In this document: one piece after another, positions 48,126-57,751 of the stretch
Layout of the letters: the number at the start of each line of letters is the position of its first letter
How positions within the stretch are numbered: the stretch's first letter is position 1
From: Flavobacterium rhamnosiphilum
Lineage (GTDB): Bacteria; Bacteroidota; Bacteroidia; Flavobacteriales; Flavobacteriaceae
Reading direction: 5' to 3'
NCBI RefSeq assembly: GCF_004349195.1
Contig: NZ_SMLG01000012.1
Coordinates: forward strand, 1-64,000
Length of the DNA stretch: 64,000 nt
Position numbers and translations under genes: made by a program
The notes under the pieces: model-generated
Databases searched by the model: none
What the model saw: the letters and a program-made list of their open reading frames with translations, nothing else
Told to the model about the DNA's origin: nothing

Positions 48126-51100
48126 TTACTTGGTAATCGATGAATTTGTTTTGGATTCTTCCGCTTTTATAATATCCAATTCTTTTTGCGCATCAGAAAC
48201 TACATCCGAAAAATCAGTGAAATTTTGAATTACATTTTCTAAAATATAGGTTGCTTGGTAACTGTCTTTCAATCCGTAAAAGTTTTTCGCCATTAAGACT
48301 AATCCTTTGGCTCCAAAATATTTATAGCTGGAATAATTCTTCGCTAATTTTTGAACTGCAGTATTGGAAGCTTCAAATTTTTCATCTTTATTTTTAAAAT
48401 AAGCGTCATAATATAGGGCTTCGGCGGCTAATTCTCCTTTGGCAATCGTCATTAATTTTGCGTAAGCAACTTTCGCTTTTGCTTCATCACCCGTTTCAAT
48501 TGCCGCACGTGCAATGATTATTTGCGCATCACTTTTTACCTTATCATCCGTTTTAGGATTCATCAAAACCTTCTCGGCATAAATACCTGAATTCGGATAA
48601 TCTTTCTTATCGTAATACAATTTCATCAAGTTCGATTGTGCAAATGTTTTATTCTGAGAAAGATCCGCTTCGTTTTCTAAACGGGATAAAACCGGAATTG
48701 CTTTCTCATACTCTTTGTTTTTAAGAAAAATTTGAGCCAATCTTGATAACGATTGTTCTGTGAATTCACTTCTGGATTGTGCAACTACATACTCATAATT
48801 AGGAATCGATTTGCTCTCTGATCCTTCAGAAAAATACAATTGAGCAAGGTAATAATTAGCCTGCAAAGCATGTATTCCTCGAGGAAATTGGCTTACATAA
48901 CTATTAAATCCTGCAATAGCCTGCTTGGCATTATTTTGTTGAAATTGTTTTTCAGCAGCTTCATACGTGTCATTATCCAATTCTGCATCTGTTACAGCAA
49001 CAAAATCCAATGTACGAACCCAAGTTGCATATTCATCTACTCTCCCATTGTCCACATAAATCAATCGAGCGGTGGCTACAGCTTCTAAAGCCTCCGGAGT
49101 TCTAGGGAAATCAGCAGCAACTTTTTTAAATTTCAACAATGCCTGATCGTCTTTATCCGTGTTATAATACACTAATCCCTGACGCAAAATAGATCTGGAA
49201 GTGAAAGATCCTTTTTTAAATTCAGTATTTAATCGGTCATACGTTTTTACGGCAAGGTCATTTTTATTCTCGGCAACATAGGCATTGGCAAGTTCAAAAA
49301 GCGCATCGTCTCTGTACTCTGATTTTGGATACAATTGTAAAAAAGCGTTTAATTCCTCTATTTTCTTATCGTTTTTAGCAATAAATCCGTAGCAAATCGC
49401 TTTTTGAAAATAGGCATAATCCGCGTCTTCACTTTTGGATTCTATGACTTTAATATACGCATCCATAGCCGGACCGTATTTTGAAGTTACAAAACGGCAA
49501 TCCGCTAAACGCAAATACGAATCATTCAAACGTACTTTATCCGAAGGTGCTTTTTCTATTTGGTTTTGGAAATAATTACCCGCTTGCTCGTATTCTTTCA
49601 ATTTGAAATACGTGTAAGCAATATTGTAATTACTATTTTTAAATTCTGGTGTTGTTGCTGCTTGGTTTGAACCAATGAATTGCTTGAAACTTAATAACGC
49701 CCCTTTGAAATCATTCAAAACATATTCCGTTTCTCCTTGCCAGAAAGTAGCACGAGCAGTAAAAACAGCATCTTTTTGTTCACTTATGGATTTCGTGAAC
49801 ATTTTCAATGCTTCTGGATAATTTCCATCCGTGTATAATTCTAAACCTCTATAAAAAAGTACTTTTTGGTAGGCTAATTTATTTTCTGGTGATTTATTTT
49901 TTTCCAATAAAACTAAGGCTTCTTTGTAGTTTTTAGAAGAAATATAAGAATCTATCAGTAATTTTTCAACCACTGAACGGCTTGCATTATCCGGATATTT
50001 TTTCAAAAAAGCCTGTAAAACCGCCGGAACACTTTGATATGAATTCCCTAATTCATAACTTAATTTGGCATAATTTAAACTGGCATCTTCTTGGATGGCC
50101 AAATCAAACTCCATTTCAGAAGCATTTTTGAAAGCATTCAAAGCTTGTTGTTTTTTATCAGTATTGAGGTAACTTTCTCCCAAATGATAATACGCATTTT
50201 GCGCTACAAAATCTTTCCCTCCGATTATTTTATTAAACTGAGAAATCGCGTTTTCGTAGTCTTTTTGTTTGTAATACGCATATCCCAATTGATAAAAATC
50301 CGTATTATTCCACCTTCCTTTTTTCCCTTTATAATCTACTAAATATGGAATTGCTTTATCATATTGCTTCAAATTGAAGTAGCTTTCGCCAATGATTTTA
50401 TTCAGTTCAGATTTTTCTAAAGGACTTGATTTAGCCATTGCTTTCTGTCCTAAATCAATAGCTTTTTGGAAATTACCCAACTTAAAATTCATATCAGCCT
50501 GATAATATGAAAGCTTTTCTTTGTACTTTTCTTCGCCTGAAACTTCATCAAAATATTTTGTAGCTTGCTTGTAATCATCGCCTTCATATGCCATAAAACC
50601 TAAATAATATTTGGCTTGAGAACCATATTCGGCAGAGTTAACGACTTTATTCAAATAGACTGTGGCCTCCTTTTTCTTTTTGGCATTAAAAAAACTATAG
50701 CCTTTCTGGAAGTTGAATTTATCTTGGTCATTTCTGCTTAAACTGCTTTCGTCCACTTTATCAAACCATTGCAGCGCTTGTGGATAATTCCCTTGGTTAA
50801 AATGATAATGTGCCACCTCAATGTACGCTTGATTTTGTTTTACGCTCGTAGGATAGTCCGAAACAAATTGCTCCATCAATGCATCAGCATTCGCTTGATT
50901 GGTTCGAATGGCACAATTAGCGGCATAATACGCACAATCTGATTTCAATTCTTCAGTAGTCGCCGTTTCCTTTACTTTATTAAAAATTAGTTGCGCCGAT
51001 GCATATTGCGCGTCTTTAAATAAAGAAACCGCTTTATTAAAATCTTTCGAATCGTGCGTGTAAATGGTTGATTTTTGTGCCGAAATAGTGGCCGTTATAA

Positions 51101-51140
51101 TAAAAATTGGGATAAAGAAGAGCCAAGAAATTTTACGCAT
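48126..51140 (-). CDS. Large TPR-repeat envelope protein
   Basis: A 1004-residue exported protein. A signal peptide (1-21, ending ISAQ) is followed by an almost continuous array of tetratricopeptide repeats (about 30-990), for example YPQALQWFDKVDE and YEKAIPVLSRLEN. No catalytic domain. It resembles periplasmic TPR scaffolds that assemble outer-membrane complexes in Bacteroidota. It starts opposite the ftsE promoter region. With the plugless barrel two genes away it may form an envelope complex; this is inference. Confidence 0.82.
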   Translation of the reverse strand: MRKISWLFFIPIFIITATISAQKSTIYTHDSKDFNKAVSLFKDAQYASAQLIFNKVKETATTEELKSDCAYYAANCAIRTNQANADALMEQFVSDYPTSVKQNQAYIEVAHYHFNQGNYPQALQWFDKVDESSLSRNDQDKFNFQKGYSFFNAKKKKEATVYLNKVVNSAEYGSQAKYYLGFMAYEGDDYKQATKYFDEVSGEEKYKEKLSYYQADMNFKLGNFQKAIDLGQKAMAKSSPLEKSELNKIIGESYFNLKQYDKAIPYLVDYKGKKGRWNNTDFYQLGYAYYKQKDYENAISQFNKIIGGKDFVAQNAYYHLGESYLNTDKKQQALNAFKNASEMEFDLAIQEDASLNYAKLSYELGNSYQSVPAVLQAFLKKYPDNASRSVVEKLLIDSYISSKNYKEALVLLEKNKSPENKLAYQKVLFYRGLELYTDGNYPEALKMFTKSISEQKDAVFTARATFWQGETEYVLNDFKGALLSFKQFIGSNQAATTPEFKNSNYNIAYTYFKLKEYEQAGNYFQNQIEKAPSDKVRLNDSYLRLADCRFVTSKYGPAMDAYIKVIESKSEDADYAYFQKAICYGFIAKNDKKIEELNAFLQLYPKSEYRDDALFELANAYVAENKNDLAVKTYDRLNTEFKKGSFTSRSILRQGLVYYNTDKDDQALLKFKKVAADFPRTPEALEAVATARLIYVDNGRVDEYATWVRTLDFVAVTDAELDNDTYEAAEKQFQQNNAKQAIAGFNSYVSQFPRGIHALQANYYLAQLYFSEGSESKSIPNYEYVVAQSRSEFTEQSLSRLAQIFLKNKEYEKAIPVLSRLENEADLSQNKTFAQSNLMKLYYDKKDYPNSGIYAEKVLMNPKTDDKVKSDAQIIIARAAIETGDEAKAKVAYAKLMTIAKGELAAEALYYDAYFKNKDEKFEASNTAVQKLAKNYSSYKYFGAKGLVLMAKNFYGLKDSYQATYILENVIQNFTDFSDVVSDAQKELDIIKAEESKTNSSITK

Positions 51141-51324
51141 TGGTGTTTTATTTTAATAATTCAAATGTATCATATTCTGAACTCTATAACGAATCGTTAT
51201 TGGCTTTTATTATGAACATTTTTTTTAACACCGTAGAATTTAACTTTATTCATCCCTTTAAACTCCGCTACTTTGACATATTATTTATAATTTTTGTAAT
51301 TCTGTCTAATACAACAGAATTTAT

Positions 51325-51355
51325 TTTGAATAGAACCGTTATCTTCTTACTTTTA
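51325..51355 (+). promoter_or_regulatory. Promoter of ftsE
   Basis: TTTG (51325-51328), a 19-bp spacer and TACTTTTA (51348-51355) match the Bacteroidota promoter with one mismatch. Its position, 21 bp before the ATG at 51377, supports that start over the longer upstream frame. Confidence 0.65.
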
Positions 51356-51376
51356 CCCAATAAACAAATGCAAATT

Positions 51377-52060
51377 ATGTCACAATCCGTACTGTCTTTA
51401 AAAAATGTAAATATTTATCAAGAAGGAAAATCTATTTTAACAGAGGTAAACTTGGAGGTAAAACACGGTGAATTCCTTTACATCATTGGAAAAACAGGCT
51501 CTGGAAAAAGTAGTTTAATGAAAACTTTATATGCTGATTTACCTTTAACAGAAGGAGAAGGAAACATTGTAGATTTTGACTTAGCCACTTTAAAAGAAGA
51601 TGATATTCCGTTTTTGAGAAGAAAGATTGGAATCGTTTTTCAAGATTTCAAATTACTACCGGACAGAACCGTAAAAGACAATATGTTATTTGTTCTAAAA
51701 GCTACAGGCTGGATTGACAATGACGAAATGCAACGAAAAATTGATGAAGTTTTAGACAAAGTAGGCATGAAAGAATTTGGCAATAAAATGCCGCATCAAC
51801 TTTCAGGTGGCGAACAACAGCGTGTTGCCATTGCCAGAGCTTTACTGAACGACCCCGAATTAATCCTTGCTGATGAACCAACAGGAAACCTTGATCCACA
51901 AACCAGTGCCGAAGTTTTAGAAGTATTAAAAAGCATCAATGCTAACGGAAAAACCATTATTATGGCAACACACGATTATGCATTATTGATGAAATTCCCT
52001 TCAAAAACATTGAAATGTGAAGATGCAAAAATCTTTGAAGTGGTTCAGAGAACGGCATAA
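51377..52060 (+). CDS. ftsE: FtsE-like ABC transporter ATPase
   Basis: A 227-residue ATPase. Walker A is GKTGSGKSS, the signature is LSGGEQQR, and Walker B is [13 protein letters not shown], followed by H of the switch in MATHDYALL. The pattern fits FtsE, which with FtsX controls cell-wall hydrolases at division; LolD-like transporters are the alternative. I start at 51377, after a good promoter; the open frame to 51140 is not conserved. The stop overlaps the next ATG by 1 nt (TAATG), so translation of the glycosyltransferase is coupled. FtsX is not in the window. Confidence 0.82.
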   Translation: MSQSVLSLKNVNIYQEGKSILTEVNLEVKHGEFLYIIGKTGSGKSSLMKTLYADLPLTEGEGNIVDFDLATLKEDDIPFLRRKIGIVFQDFKLLPDRTVKDNMLFVLKATGWIDNDEMQRKIDEVLDKVGMKEFGNKMPHQLSGGEQQRVAIARALLNDPELILADEPTGNLDPQTSAEVLEVLKSINANGKTIIMATHDYALLMKFPSKTLKCEDAKIFEVVQRTA

Positions 52061-52950
52061 TGCTTTCCATTCTTGTTCCAATATACAATTACAATGTTTA
52101 TCCTCTTGTTCTAGAGCTGCATAAACAATGTATGGATTGCGGAATATCTTTTGAAATTCTATGTCAAGACGACGCTTCAAAATCAAGTTTGAATGCATGT
52201 AATGAAAATGTAAACGCATTATCAAATTGCAGTTTTGTCTCCTTAAAAGAAAATCTGGCACATCGTGAAAATAGAAATTCCCTTGCCGAACAAGCAAAAT
52301 TTGATTATTTGCTTTTTATCGACGGGGACTCCATCATTATTCATGACAATTACATAAAAAAATACATTGAAAATCTTCATGATTTTGATGTTGTTTATGG
52401 CGGTAGGTTACATCCTGAAAAATGTCCTTCTGACAATCAAAAACTACGTTGGAAATACGGAAGATTTATTGAAGACAAATCTGCAGCAAACCGAAAGAAA
52501 AAACCATATCAATCGTTACTTTTTAATAATACCGTAATTAAAAAAGACTGTTTCAACAAAGTGAAATTTGACACAAACAGGAAGAAATATGGTCATGATG
52601 ACACCCAGCTTTCGTATCAATTGAGTGTATTGCAAGCGAAAGTAAATCATATAGAAAACCCTGTTAAACATGGAGACATTGACAACAATTTGGTTTATCT
52701 GAATAAAACCAAAGAGTCTTTAGAAAATTTGATTTCCTTATACGAAGAAGAAAAAATTGATATTGAATTTGTAAGACTGATTCAATTGTATCATTTTTTA
52801 AAAAGAACAAAATCCACTTTTATTATTTCAAAAATGCATTCCGTTTTGGAAAAATATCTATCACAAAATTTGACCGAAAAGAATCCTAATTTATTTCTTT
52901 TTAATTGGTTTCGAGTTGGCTATTTATGCTCGATAAATCAGAAAAATTAA
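52060..52950 (+). CDS. Family 2 glycosyltransferase
   Basis: A 296-residue GT-A-fold transferase. LSILVPIYNYN starts the nucleotide-sugar domain, DDASKS follows, and FIDGDSII carries the DxD-like metal motif near residue 89. It belongs to GT2, adding a sugar to a growing polysaccharide. It is coupled to ftsE and meets the convergent GT4 gene with a 4-bp overlap of the stops. The acceptor is unknown; the next cluster suggests a surface polysaccharide. Confidence 0.82.
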   Translation: MLSILVPIYNYNVYPLVLELHKQCMDCGISFEILCQDDASKSSLNACNENVNALSNCSFVSLKENLAHRENRNSLAEQAKFDYLLFIDGDSIIIHDNYIKKYIENLHDFDVVYGGRLHPEKCPSDNQKLRWKYGRFIEDKSAANRKKKPYQSLLFNNTVIKKDCFNKVKFDTNRKKYGHDDTQLSYQLSVLQAKVNHIENPVKHGDIDNNLVYLNKTKESLENLISLYEEEKIDIEFVRLIQLYHFLKRTKSTFIISKMHSVLEKYLSQNLTEKNPNLFLFNWFRVGYLCSINQKN

Positions 52951-54047
52951 TTCTTTTTGATTCCAATAAATAATTGATTCCAAGTTTCCATAATAGCATC
53001 GATATGGTATTTTTCGCTGGCTAATTTTGCCTTTTTTCCCATTTCTCTTCTTACTGTCGCATTTTCGATTAAAGTCTCTATTGCTTTTACATAATCTGAT
53101 TCGTTGCCGTTTTCAATCAAAAAACCGTCTTCTTTTTGAGAAATTATTCCTCTTGGTCCACACGGACAATCATAAGCAACACAAGTCAATCCGGAAGCCA
53201 TTGCCTCAATTAAAACCATTCCAAAACCTTCAAATCGAGACGTCATTAGATAAAATGAAGCTTCTAAATATTTTTTATCAATATCCTGAACCGGTTCATA
53301 AAAAACAACATTGTCAGAAACGCTCAGATTTTCAGCTAACAATCGTAAATTAATATTTTCAGATGATTTTCCATAAATTTCCAATATCCAGTCCGGGTGT
53401 TTAGCAACCGCTTTTTTCCAGATTTGTAACATTCTGTCAAATCCTTTTTCATACGTATGCCGACCAACAGCAATGACTTTTTTATTTACTAAAGCACTGG
53501 ATTTTTCAAAAGTAAACCACAAGGGATTTGGAATGACAATTGCATTATTTATTTTCCATTCTGCAATGCTTTCGCTCGTCACAACAACAAATCGATCGTA
53601 TTTCTTTATTCCTATTTTTTTAAAAAAATGAAGAAAACCAGATTTAACTTTCGTCAAAAAATCATTGTTTAATTCTCTTTCTTCAATAAACTTGGAGCTG
53701 TGCATTTCTAAAATAAGTGGAACTTTATTTTTTAAAATAAAAGGAATCAAATATGCTTTTAGACCATTATCACAAACAACAATAACATCGGGTTGAATTG
53801 CTTTAATTTTACTTTTTAACCCTTTCGCAAAAGAATTAAAAAACTGAAAGACATTTCCTTTCAATAGTAAATCGTGAAAAATAATATTGGAATTAAAAGA
53901 ATAAAACAAAGGAAAAAATCCCTCGTTTTGAGTCAGAATATGAACTTCATATCCTAATTTTTCAACAAGATAATTGGCTTTTACAGAAAGTACTCGAGCT
54001 ACACCTCCTTCGTTATTTATGTTGGGAACAATGTATAAAAGTTTCAT
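52947..54047 (-). CDS. Family 4 glycosyltransferase
   Basis: A 366-residue GT-B transferase. The N-terminal start LLYIVPNINNEGGVARV, the GRHTYEKGFDRML segment at about 190-202, and the EGFGMVLIEAMASGL motif (E-x7-E) near 270-285 mark GT4. It uses a nucleotide sugar and retains configuration. It overlaps the FdtA-like gene by 4 bp and lies at the end of the minus-strand operon of the polysaccharide cluster. Confidence 0.88.
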   Translation of the reverse strand: MKLLYIVPNINNEGGVARVLSVKANYLVEKLGYEVHILTQNEGFFPLFYSFNSNIIFHDLLLKGNVFQFFNSFAKGLKSKIKAIQPDVIVVCDNGLKAYLIPFILKNKVPLILEMHSSKFIEERELNNDFLTKVKSGFLHFFKKIGIKKYDRFVVVTSESIAEWKINNAIVIPNPLWFTFEKSSALVNKKVIAVGRHTYEKGFDRMLQIWKKAVAKHPDWILEIYGKSSENINLRLLAENLSVSDNVVFYEPVQDIDKKYLEASFYLMTSRFEGFGMVLIEAMASGLTCVAYDCPCGPRGIISQKEDGFLIENGNESDYVKAIETLIENATVRREMGKKAKLASEKYHIDAIMETWNQLFIGIKKN

Positions 54048-54451
54048 TTTTTTGAATCCAAAAATGCATTAAAATCCCGAATATAATCGGCTTCTTCAAA
54101 AACATCCGATGCCAAAACTAAACAAACTGCTCCTGATGAAAAGTTTTGCAATTCTCTCCAAATACCCGTTGGAATATACAATCCAATATTGGGTTTGTTC
54201 AATAGAAATGACTTTTTTTCAGTTCCATCATTAAGAACAACTTCAAAACTTCCGCTCAAAGCAATTAACACTACGCTTTGACTGATATGCGAATGTCCGC
54301 CTCTAAAAGAATTGCTTGGCACATCAAAAAGATAATACACCCGCTTAAATTCAAATGGCAAAACATCCTCTTGAATAAATGCCAGATTCCCACGCATATC
54401 TTCCACAACAGGGATTTTTAACAATTGTATGGCGTTAAGAGTTGTTTTCAT
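54044..54451 (-). CDS. FdtA/QdtA-like dTDP-4-oxo-6-deoxyglucose isomerase (WxcM-like cupin)
   Basis: A 135-residue cupin. RGN (20-22) and RGGHSH (50-55, with catalytic-site H53 and H55), then LIALSGSFEVVL, GLYIPTGIWREL and CLVLASDVFEEADYIRDF are diagnostic of the FdtA/WxcM group. These isomerise dTDP-4-oxo-6-deoxyglucose to the 3-oxo sugar before amination, a step toward dTDP-Fuc3NAc or dTDP-Qui3NAc. The gene overlaps both neighbours by 4 bp. The DegT aminotransferase in the same cluster is the expected next enzyme. Confidence 0.85.
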   Translation of the reverse strand: MKTTLNAIQLLKIPVVEDMRGNLAFIQEDVLPFEFKRVYYLFDVPSNSFRGGHSHISQSVVLIALSGSFEVVLNDGTEKKSFLLNKPNIGLYIPTGIWRELQNFSSGAVCLVLASDVFEEADYIRDFNAFLDSKK

Positions 54452-55272
54452 TTAGTAATTTGTAAAAAAGCTTCTTTTCCTTTGTTTGCGCTTTTTAGTG
54501 CTGCAAAAACTTGGTTTATTTTAATTTTGTTTTGTTTAATATCAAAAAAAAGTTTCATAAAAACCCCTTTAAAATAACCATCATTTGAAACTCTGGTCAA
54601 GAAAGCACCTTGTATATAATATCTTTGTTCAAAATTTAATTTATCATCTGTTGAAATCGACGGATGACTTGTTATAAGCTTAGGTACAATGATTATACTT
54701 TTATTTTGCTTCTTCCAATCCGACAAAAAAATAGCTTCTTCTCCCATCATGAATGGACTTCCAAGGCCAAAATTAGTATCAAACTTACTATTTAATTGAT
54801 TTAATACCGTTTTTTTTAAACTTATTTCAATGGATAAAATATTAAAAATATCTAGATTATTTAGTTGCAATTTTGTTTGAGAAGGATATTTTTTAAATAA
54901 GAAACCATTAGAATCTTCTATTGCAAAACAAATACTGGCTGCCTCAGGATAATTGTTGTGGGCTTCAAGAATGCTGCTTTCAAAATCTTCCTTGAAAATT
55001 TCATCGTCATCCGCTATTAAGATAATTTTCCCTTTTGCATTTTGCAAGCCTAAATTCCTGCTTTTCGATAACCCTTTTTCAAATGAATTTACAACTCTAA
55101 TGGAAGGAAAATCTGAAACTAATAGTTTATTCTCTAGGGTTTGATTGATAATTAAAATTGAAAATTCTGAAAAATGACAGAAAGGAAAGATAGGAATCAA
55201 AAAATCCAAAGAATCTCTATTCATCGTAGCCATTACTATTTCAAGATCTCCTTTTTTAAATTCTTTTATCAA
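54448..55272 (-). CDS. Family 2 glycosyltransferase
   Basis: A glycosyltransferase of about 275 residues. LEIVMATMNRDSLDFL begins the nucleotide-binding fold, SKSRNLGLQNAKGKIILIAD leads to the DDDE metal motif, and SPFMMGEEAIFL lies in the acceptor region. The open frame runs to 55410, but its first 31 codons overlap the divergent glycosyltransferase; with the clear start of that gene at 55317, I favour a start near the TTG at 55272. The ATG at 55233 is possible but would lose the first strand. A -7-like TATATTTG lies just upstream on the minus strand. Confidence 0.75.
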   Translation of the reverse strand: MIKEFKKGDLEIVMATMNRDSLDFLIPIFPFCHFSEFSILIINQTLENKLLVSDFPSIRVVNSFEKGLSKSRNLGLQNAKGKIILIADDDEIFKEDFESSILEAHNNYPEAASICFAIEDSNGFLFKKYPSQTKLQLNNLDIFNILSIEISLKKTVLNQLNSKFDTNFGLGSPFMMGEEAIFLSDWKKQNKSIIIVPKLITSHPSISTDDKLNFEQRYYIQGAFLTRVSNDGYFKGVFMKLFFDIKQNKIKINQVFAALKSANKGKEAFLQITK

Positions 55273-55316
55273 TTTGTTATTATATTTACACAAATATAAA
55301 TAATTCAGCTTTGTAA

Positions 55317-56471
55317 ATGAAAATACTTTTGATTGGCGAATACAGTCGATTGCATAATTCTTTAAAAGAAGGATTGATAGCGCTGGGACATGAAGTAATT
55401 TTGTTGTCATCGGGAGATCATTTCAAAAAATTCGATACTGATTATTCATTTCATTCCGCCTTTTTATCTGGGTATTGGTTGCCTCTAAAAATCAAAAATG
55501 TCTTTTATAAACTCACGGGTGTCAATTTAGAGAAAGCAGAAAGAGGACTTCGCTTTTTCCTTTTATTACCACAATTAAAGAACTTTGATCACGTACAGCT
55601 CATTAATTCGGATGCAATTGAAACGTTTCCTTTTTTCTCTCGAATACTCTATAAAAAGGTATTCAAAAAAATTAAAAATCGGAGCTTATTAATCTGTGGT
55701 GATGAAACCACAGTTATTGATTATTTGCTCAAAAAAGAGTCTGATTACAGCATTCTGACTCCCTATTTCGAAGATAATTCATTAAAAAAACATTTTGAAT
55801 ATCCATTAAAGTACACCACAAAAAACTATCGAAAAACCTTTGACTGGTTGGTCGAAAACTGTCAAAACCTAATTGCCTCCGATTTAGATTATAAAATTCC
55901 GATGGAGAAAATGGGATACTCGGTTCATTTCATTCCAAATCCAGTTAACACTCGAAAAATTGAATTTGAAGAACAAAAAATTAATGATAAAATCGTTATT
56001 TTTATGGGAATAAATCGTTCTAGTTACATCAAAAAAGGGATTGTTTATTTTGAAAAAACATTGCAAATTATTCAGGAAAAATATGCTGAAAAAGTAGCAG
56101 TCATTATCACCGAAAACATCCCATATAACGATTATATAAATTTATACAATACCGCACAAATCGTATTAGATCAAATCTATGCTGACGATCAGGGCTACAA
56201 TGCCTTGGAAGCCATGGCAAAAGGAAAAGTGGTATTTACTGGTGCCGAAAAAGAGTTTGTACAACATTATAATTTATCCGAAAAAGTAGCTATTAACGCT
56301 TTGCCTAATGTGGATTATTTAGTAAAAGAATTGTCATTTTTGATTGAAAATCCTAATGAGATTACAGCAATTGGCAAACGTGCCAGAGCATTTGTGGAGA
56401 AAGAACATGATTATATAAAAATCGCTAATCAATACTTAGAAACTTGGAATAAAGCTTACATTTTTATCTAA
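55317..56471 (+). CDS. Family 1/4-type glycosyltransferase
   Basis: A 384-residue GT-B protein. KILLIGEYSRLHNSLKEGL opens the N-terminal Rossmann-like domain, VHFIPNPVN is near 195, and the nucleotide-sugar site is in ADDQGYNALEAMAKGKVVF (about 290-308). It lies on the plus strand, against the direction of the surrounding polysaccharide genes, so it was probably inserted or inverted separately. Its own promoter must lie in the 44-84 bp before it. Donor and acceptor are unknown. Confidence 0.82.
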   Translation: MKILLIGEYSRLHNSLKEGLIALGHEVILLSSGDHFKKFDTDYSFHSAFLSGYWLPLKIKNVFYKLTGVNLEKAERGLRFFLLLPQLKNFDHVQLINSDAIETFPFFSRILYKKVFKKIKNRSLLICGDETTVIDYLLKKESDYSILTPYFEDNSLKKHFEYPLKYTTKNYRKTFDWLVENCQNLIASDLDYKIPMEKMGYSVHFIPNPVNTRKIEFEEQKINDKIVIFMGINRSSYIKKGIVYFEKTLQIIQEKYAEKVAVIITENIPYNDYINLYNTAQIVLDQIYADDQGYNALEAMAKGKVVFTGAEKEFVQHYNLSEKVAINALPNVDYLVKELSFLIENPNEITAIGKRARAFVEKEHDYIKIANQYLETWNKAYIFI

Positions 56472-56475
56472 AAAA

Positions 56476-57750
56476 CTAAAACAAACTCTTCCTGAAATAA
56501 ACAACCAACACCAACAAATAAATAAAATTATCAAAAGCCTGAGCCATTACAACTCCCTGAATTCCAAATAAATTAACTAAATAAACACTTGAAAAGTACA
56601 AAACGAGAAGTGAAAACAACTCTGAAACTATAAATGCTACAGTTAATTTTTTTGCGAAAAACTGATACCCTAAAATCAAAGAAGCTACTTTTAAAACATC
56701 TCCTGCCAACTGCCAAAAAAATAAAGTTGTTACAGGTAGAAATGCATGGGTAAAAAGTAGATTAACGATAAAAAATCGCAAAAAATAAATCACCGTTAAT
56801 ACAATTATGAAAACGGGTAAAATACTTTTAAAATAACTCCAAAAAACACGTTTTGTGTCTTGATTGTTTTTGGCGACAGCCAATTTTGGCAAAAAATATA
56901 CAGTCAAAATTGTGGTAACAAACAACATATAATACGTCGAAATGCGTGTCATTGTCTCCCAAAAACCGGCTTGTTCCAGTCCAACATTCTGGATAACATG
57001 ATTCCTGATTAACAGATAAACCAAAGGCCCTAAAACTGTTGAAACCAAAGCCATTAAAGAATAAGACGATAGATTTTTCAGCACTTGATAATCAAACTGA
57101 CGAAGCCGAATCGTTTTAAAAAAATTGATTTCTTTGTTTATGTAATAAAATGTCACAAAAAACAATAAAGCTGGAGAGAGTACTAACGACAGCAACGCAC
57201 CTAGAGTTTTATAATTCAAAATCATACCGACAGATACTAATAACCCAATGGCACTTCCTATTATATTAACCCAAATAACTCCTTTGAATTGCCCTAGACC
57301 ATTAAGTACAGACAACAAAAAAACAGAAATTGCGTACCAAGGCAAAGCTAAAGCCAGTACTTTGAAAACAATAGCATACTCAAAATTATTTCCAAATATT
57401 TGACTGTTCCAATAAGACGCAAAAAAATATAAAATGCCACTTAAAACAGTGGCAATACATACCAAACTAATAAAAACTGTGGTGATTATTTTTTTAAGCT
57501 CATTCTCATTTTTTTCGTTTTCAGCAACATATTTTATAATTCCGTTTTGAAAACCTAAAGTCGAAATACTTTCTAAAGAAGTTAAAAAATTTCTCAAGTT
57601 ACCGACCAAAGCCATTCCGCTTGGACCAACAAAAACAGCCAATAATTTTGAAGTTATTAATCCAATTCCAATTTTTAAAATGACGCTTAAACTATTTAAA
57701 GACGAAATCTTAAACAGCAGTGTTTGGGAAATTTTTCTAATAAATTCCAA
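56476..57750 (-). CDS. Wzx-type O-antigen/polysaccharide flippase
   Basis: A 424-residue inner-membrane protein with about 12 hydrophobic helices, such as LLAVFVGPSGMALVGNLRNF near residue 40. It belongs to the MATE-related polysaccharide exporter superfamily (Wzx), which moves undecaprenyl-linked oligosaccharide units across the inner membrane. It follows the aminotransferase gene at 1 bp, in an operon. This implies a Wzy-dependent polysaccharide pathway, though no Wzy polymerase is in the window. Confidence 0.86.
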   Translation of the reverse strand: MEFIRKISQTLLFKISSLNSLSVILKIGIGLITSKLLAVFVGPSGMALVGNLRNFLTSLESISTLGFQNGIIKYVAENEKNENELKKIITTVFISLVCIATVLSGILYFFASYWNSQIFGNNFEYAIVFKVLALALPWYAISVFLLSVLNGLGQFKGVIWVNIIGSAIGLLVSVGMILNYKTLGALLSLVLSPALLFFVTFYYINKEINFFKTIRLRQFDYQVLKNLSSYSLMALVSTVLGPLVYLLIRNHVIQNVGLEQAGFWETMTRISTYYMLFVTTILTVYFLPKLAVAKNNQDTKRVFWSYFKSILPVFIIVLTVIYFLRFFIVNLLFTHAFLPVTTLFFWQLAGDVLKVASLILGYQFFAKKLTVAFIVSELFSLLVLYFSSVYLVNLFGIQGVVMAQAFDNFIYLLVLVVYFRKSLF

Positions 57751-57751
57751 T

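Noticed and set aside
51140..51376. Long upstream extension of the ftsE frame
   Set aside because: It lies in the divergent promoter region, has hydrophobic random-like sequence, and contains a good promoter for the start at 51377.
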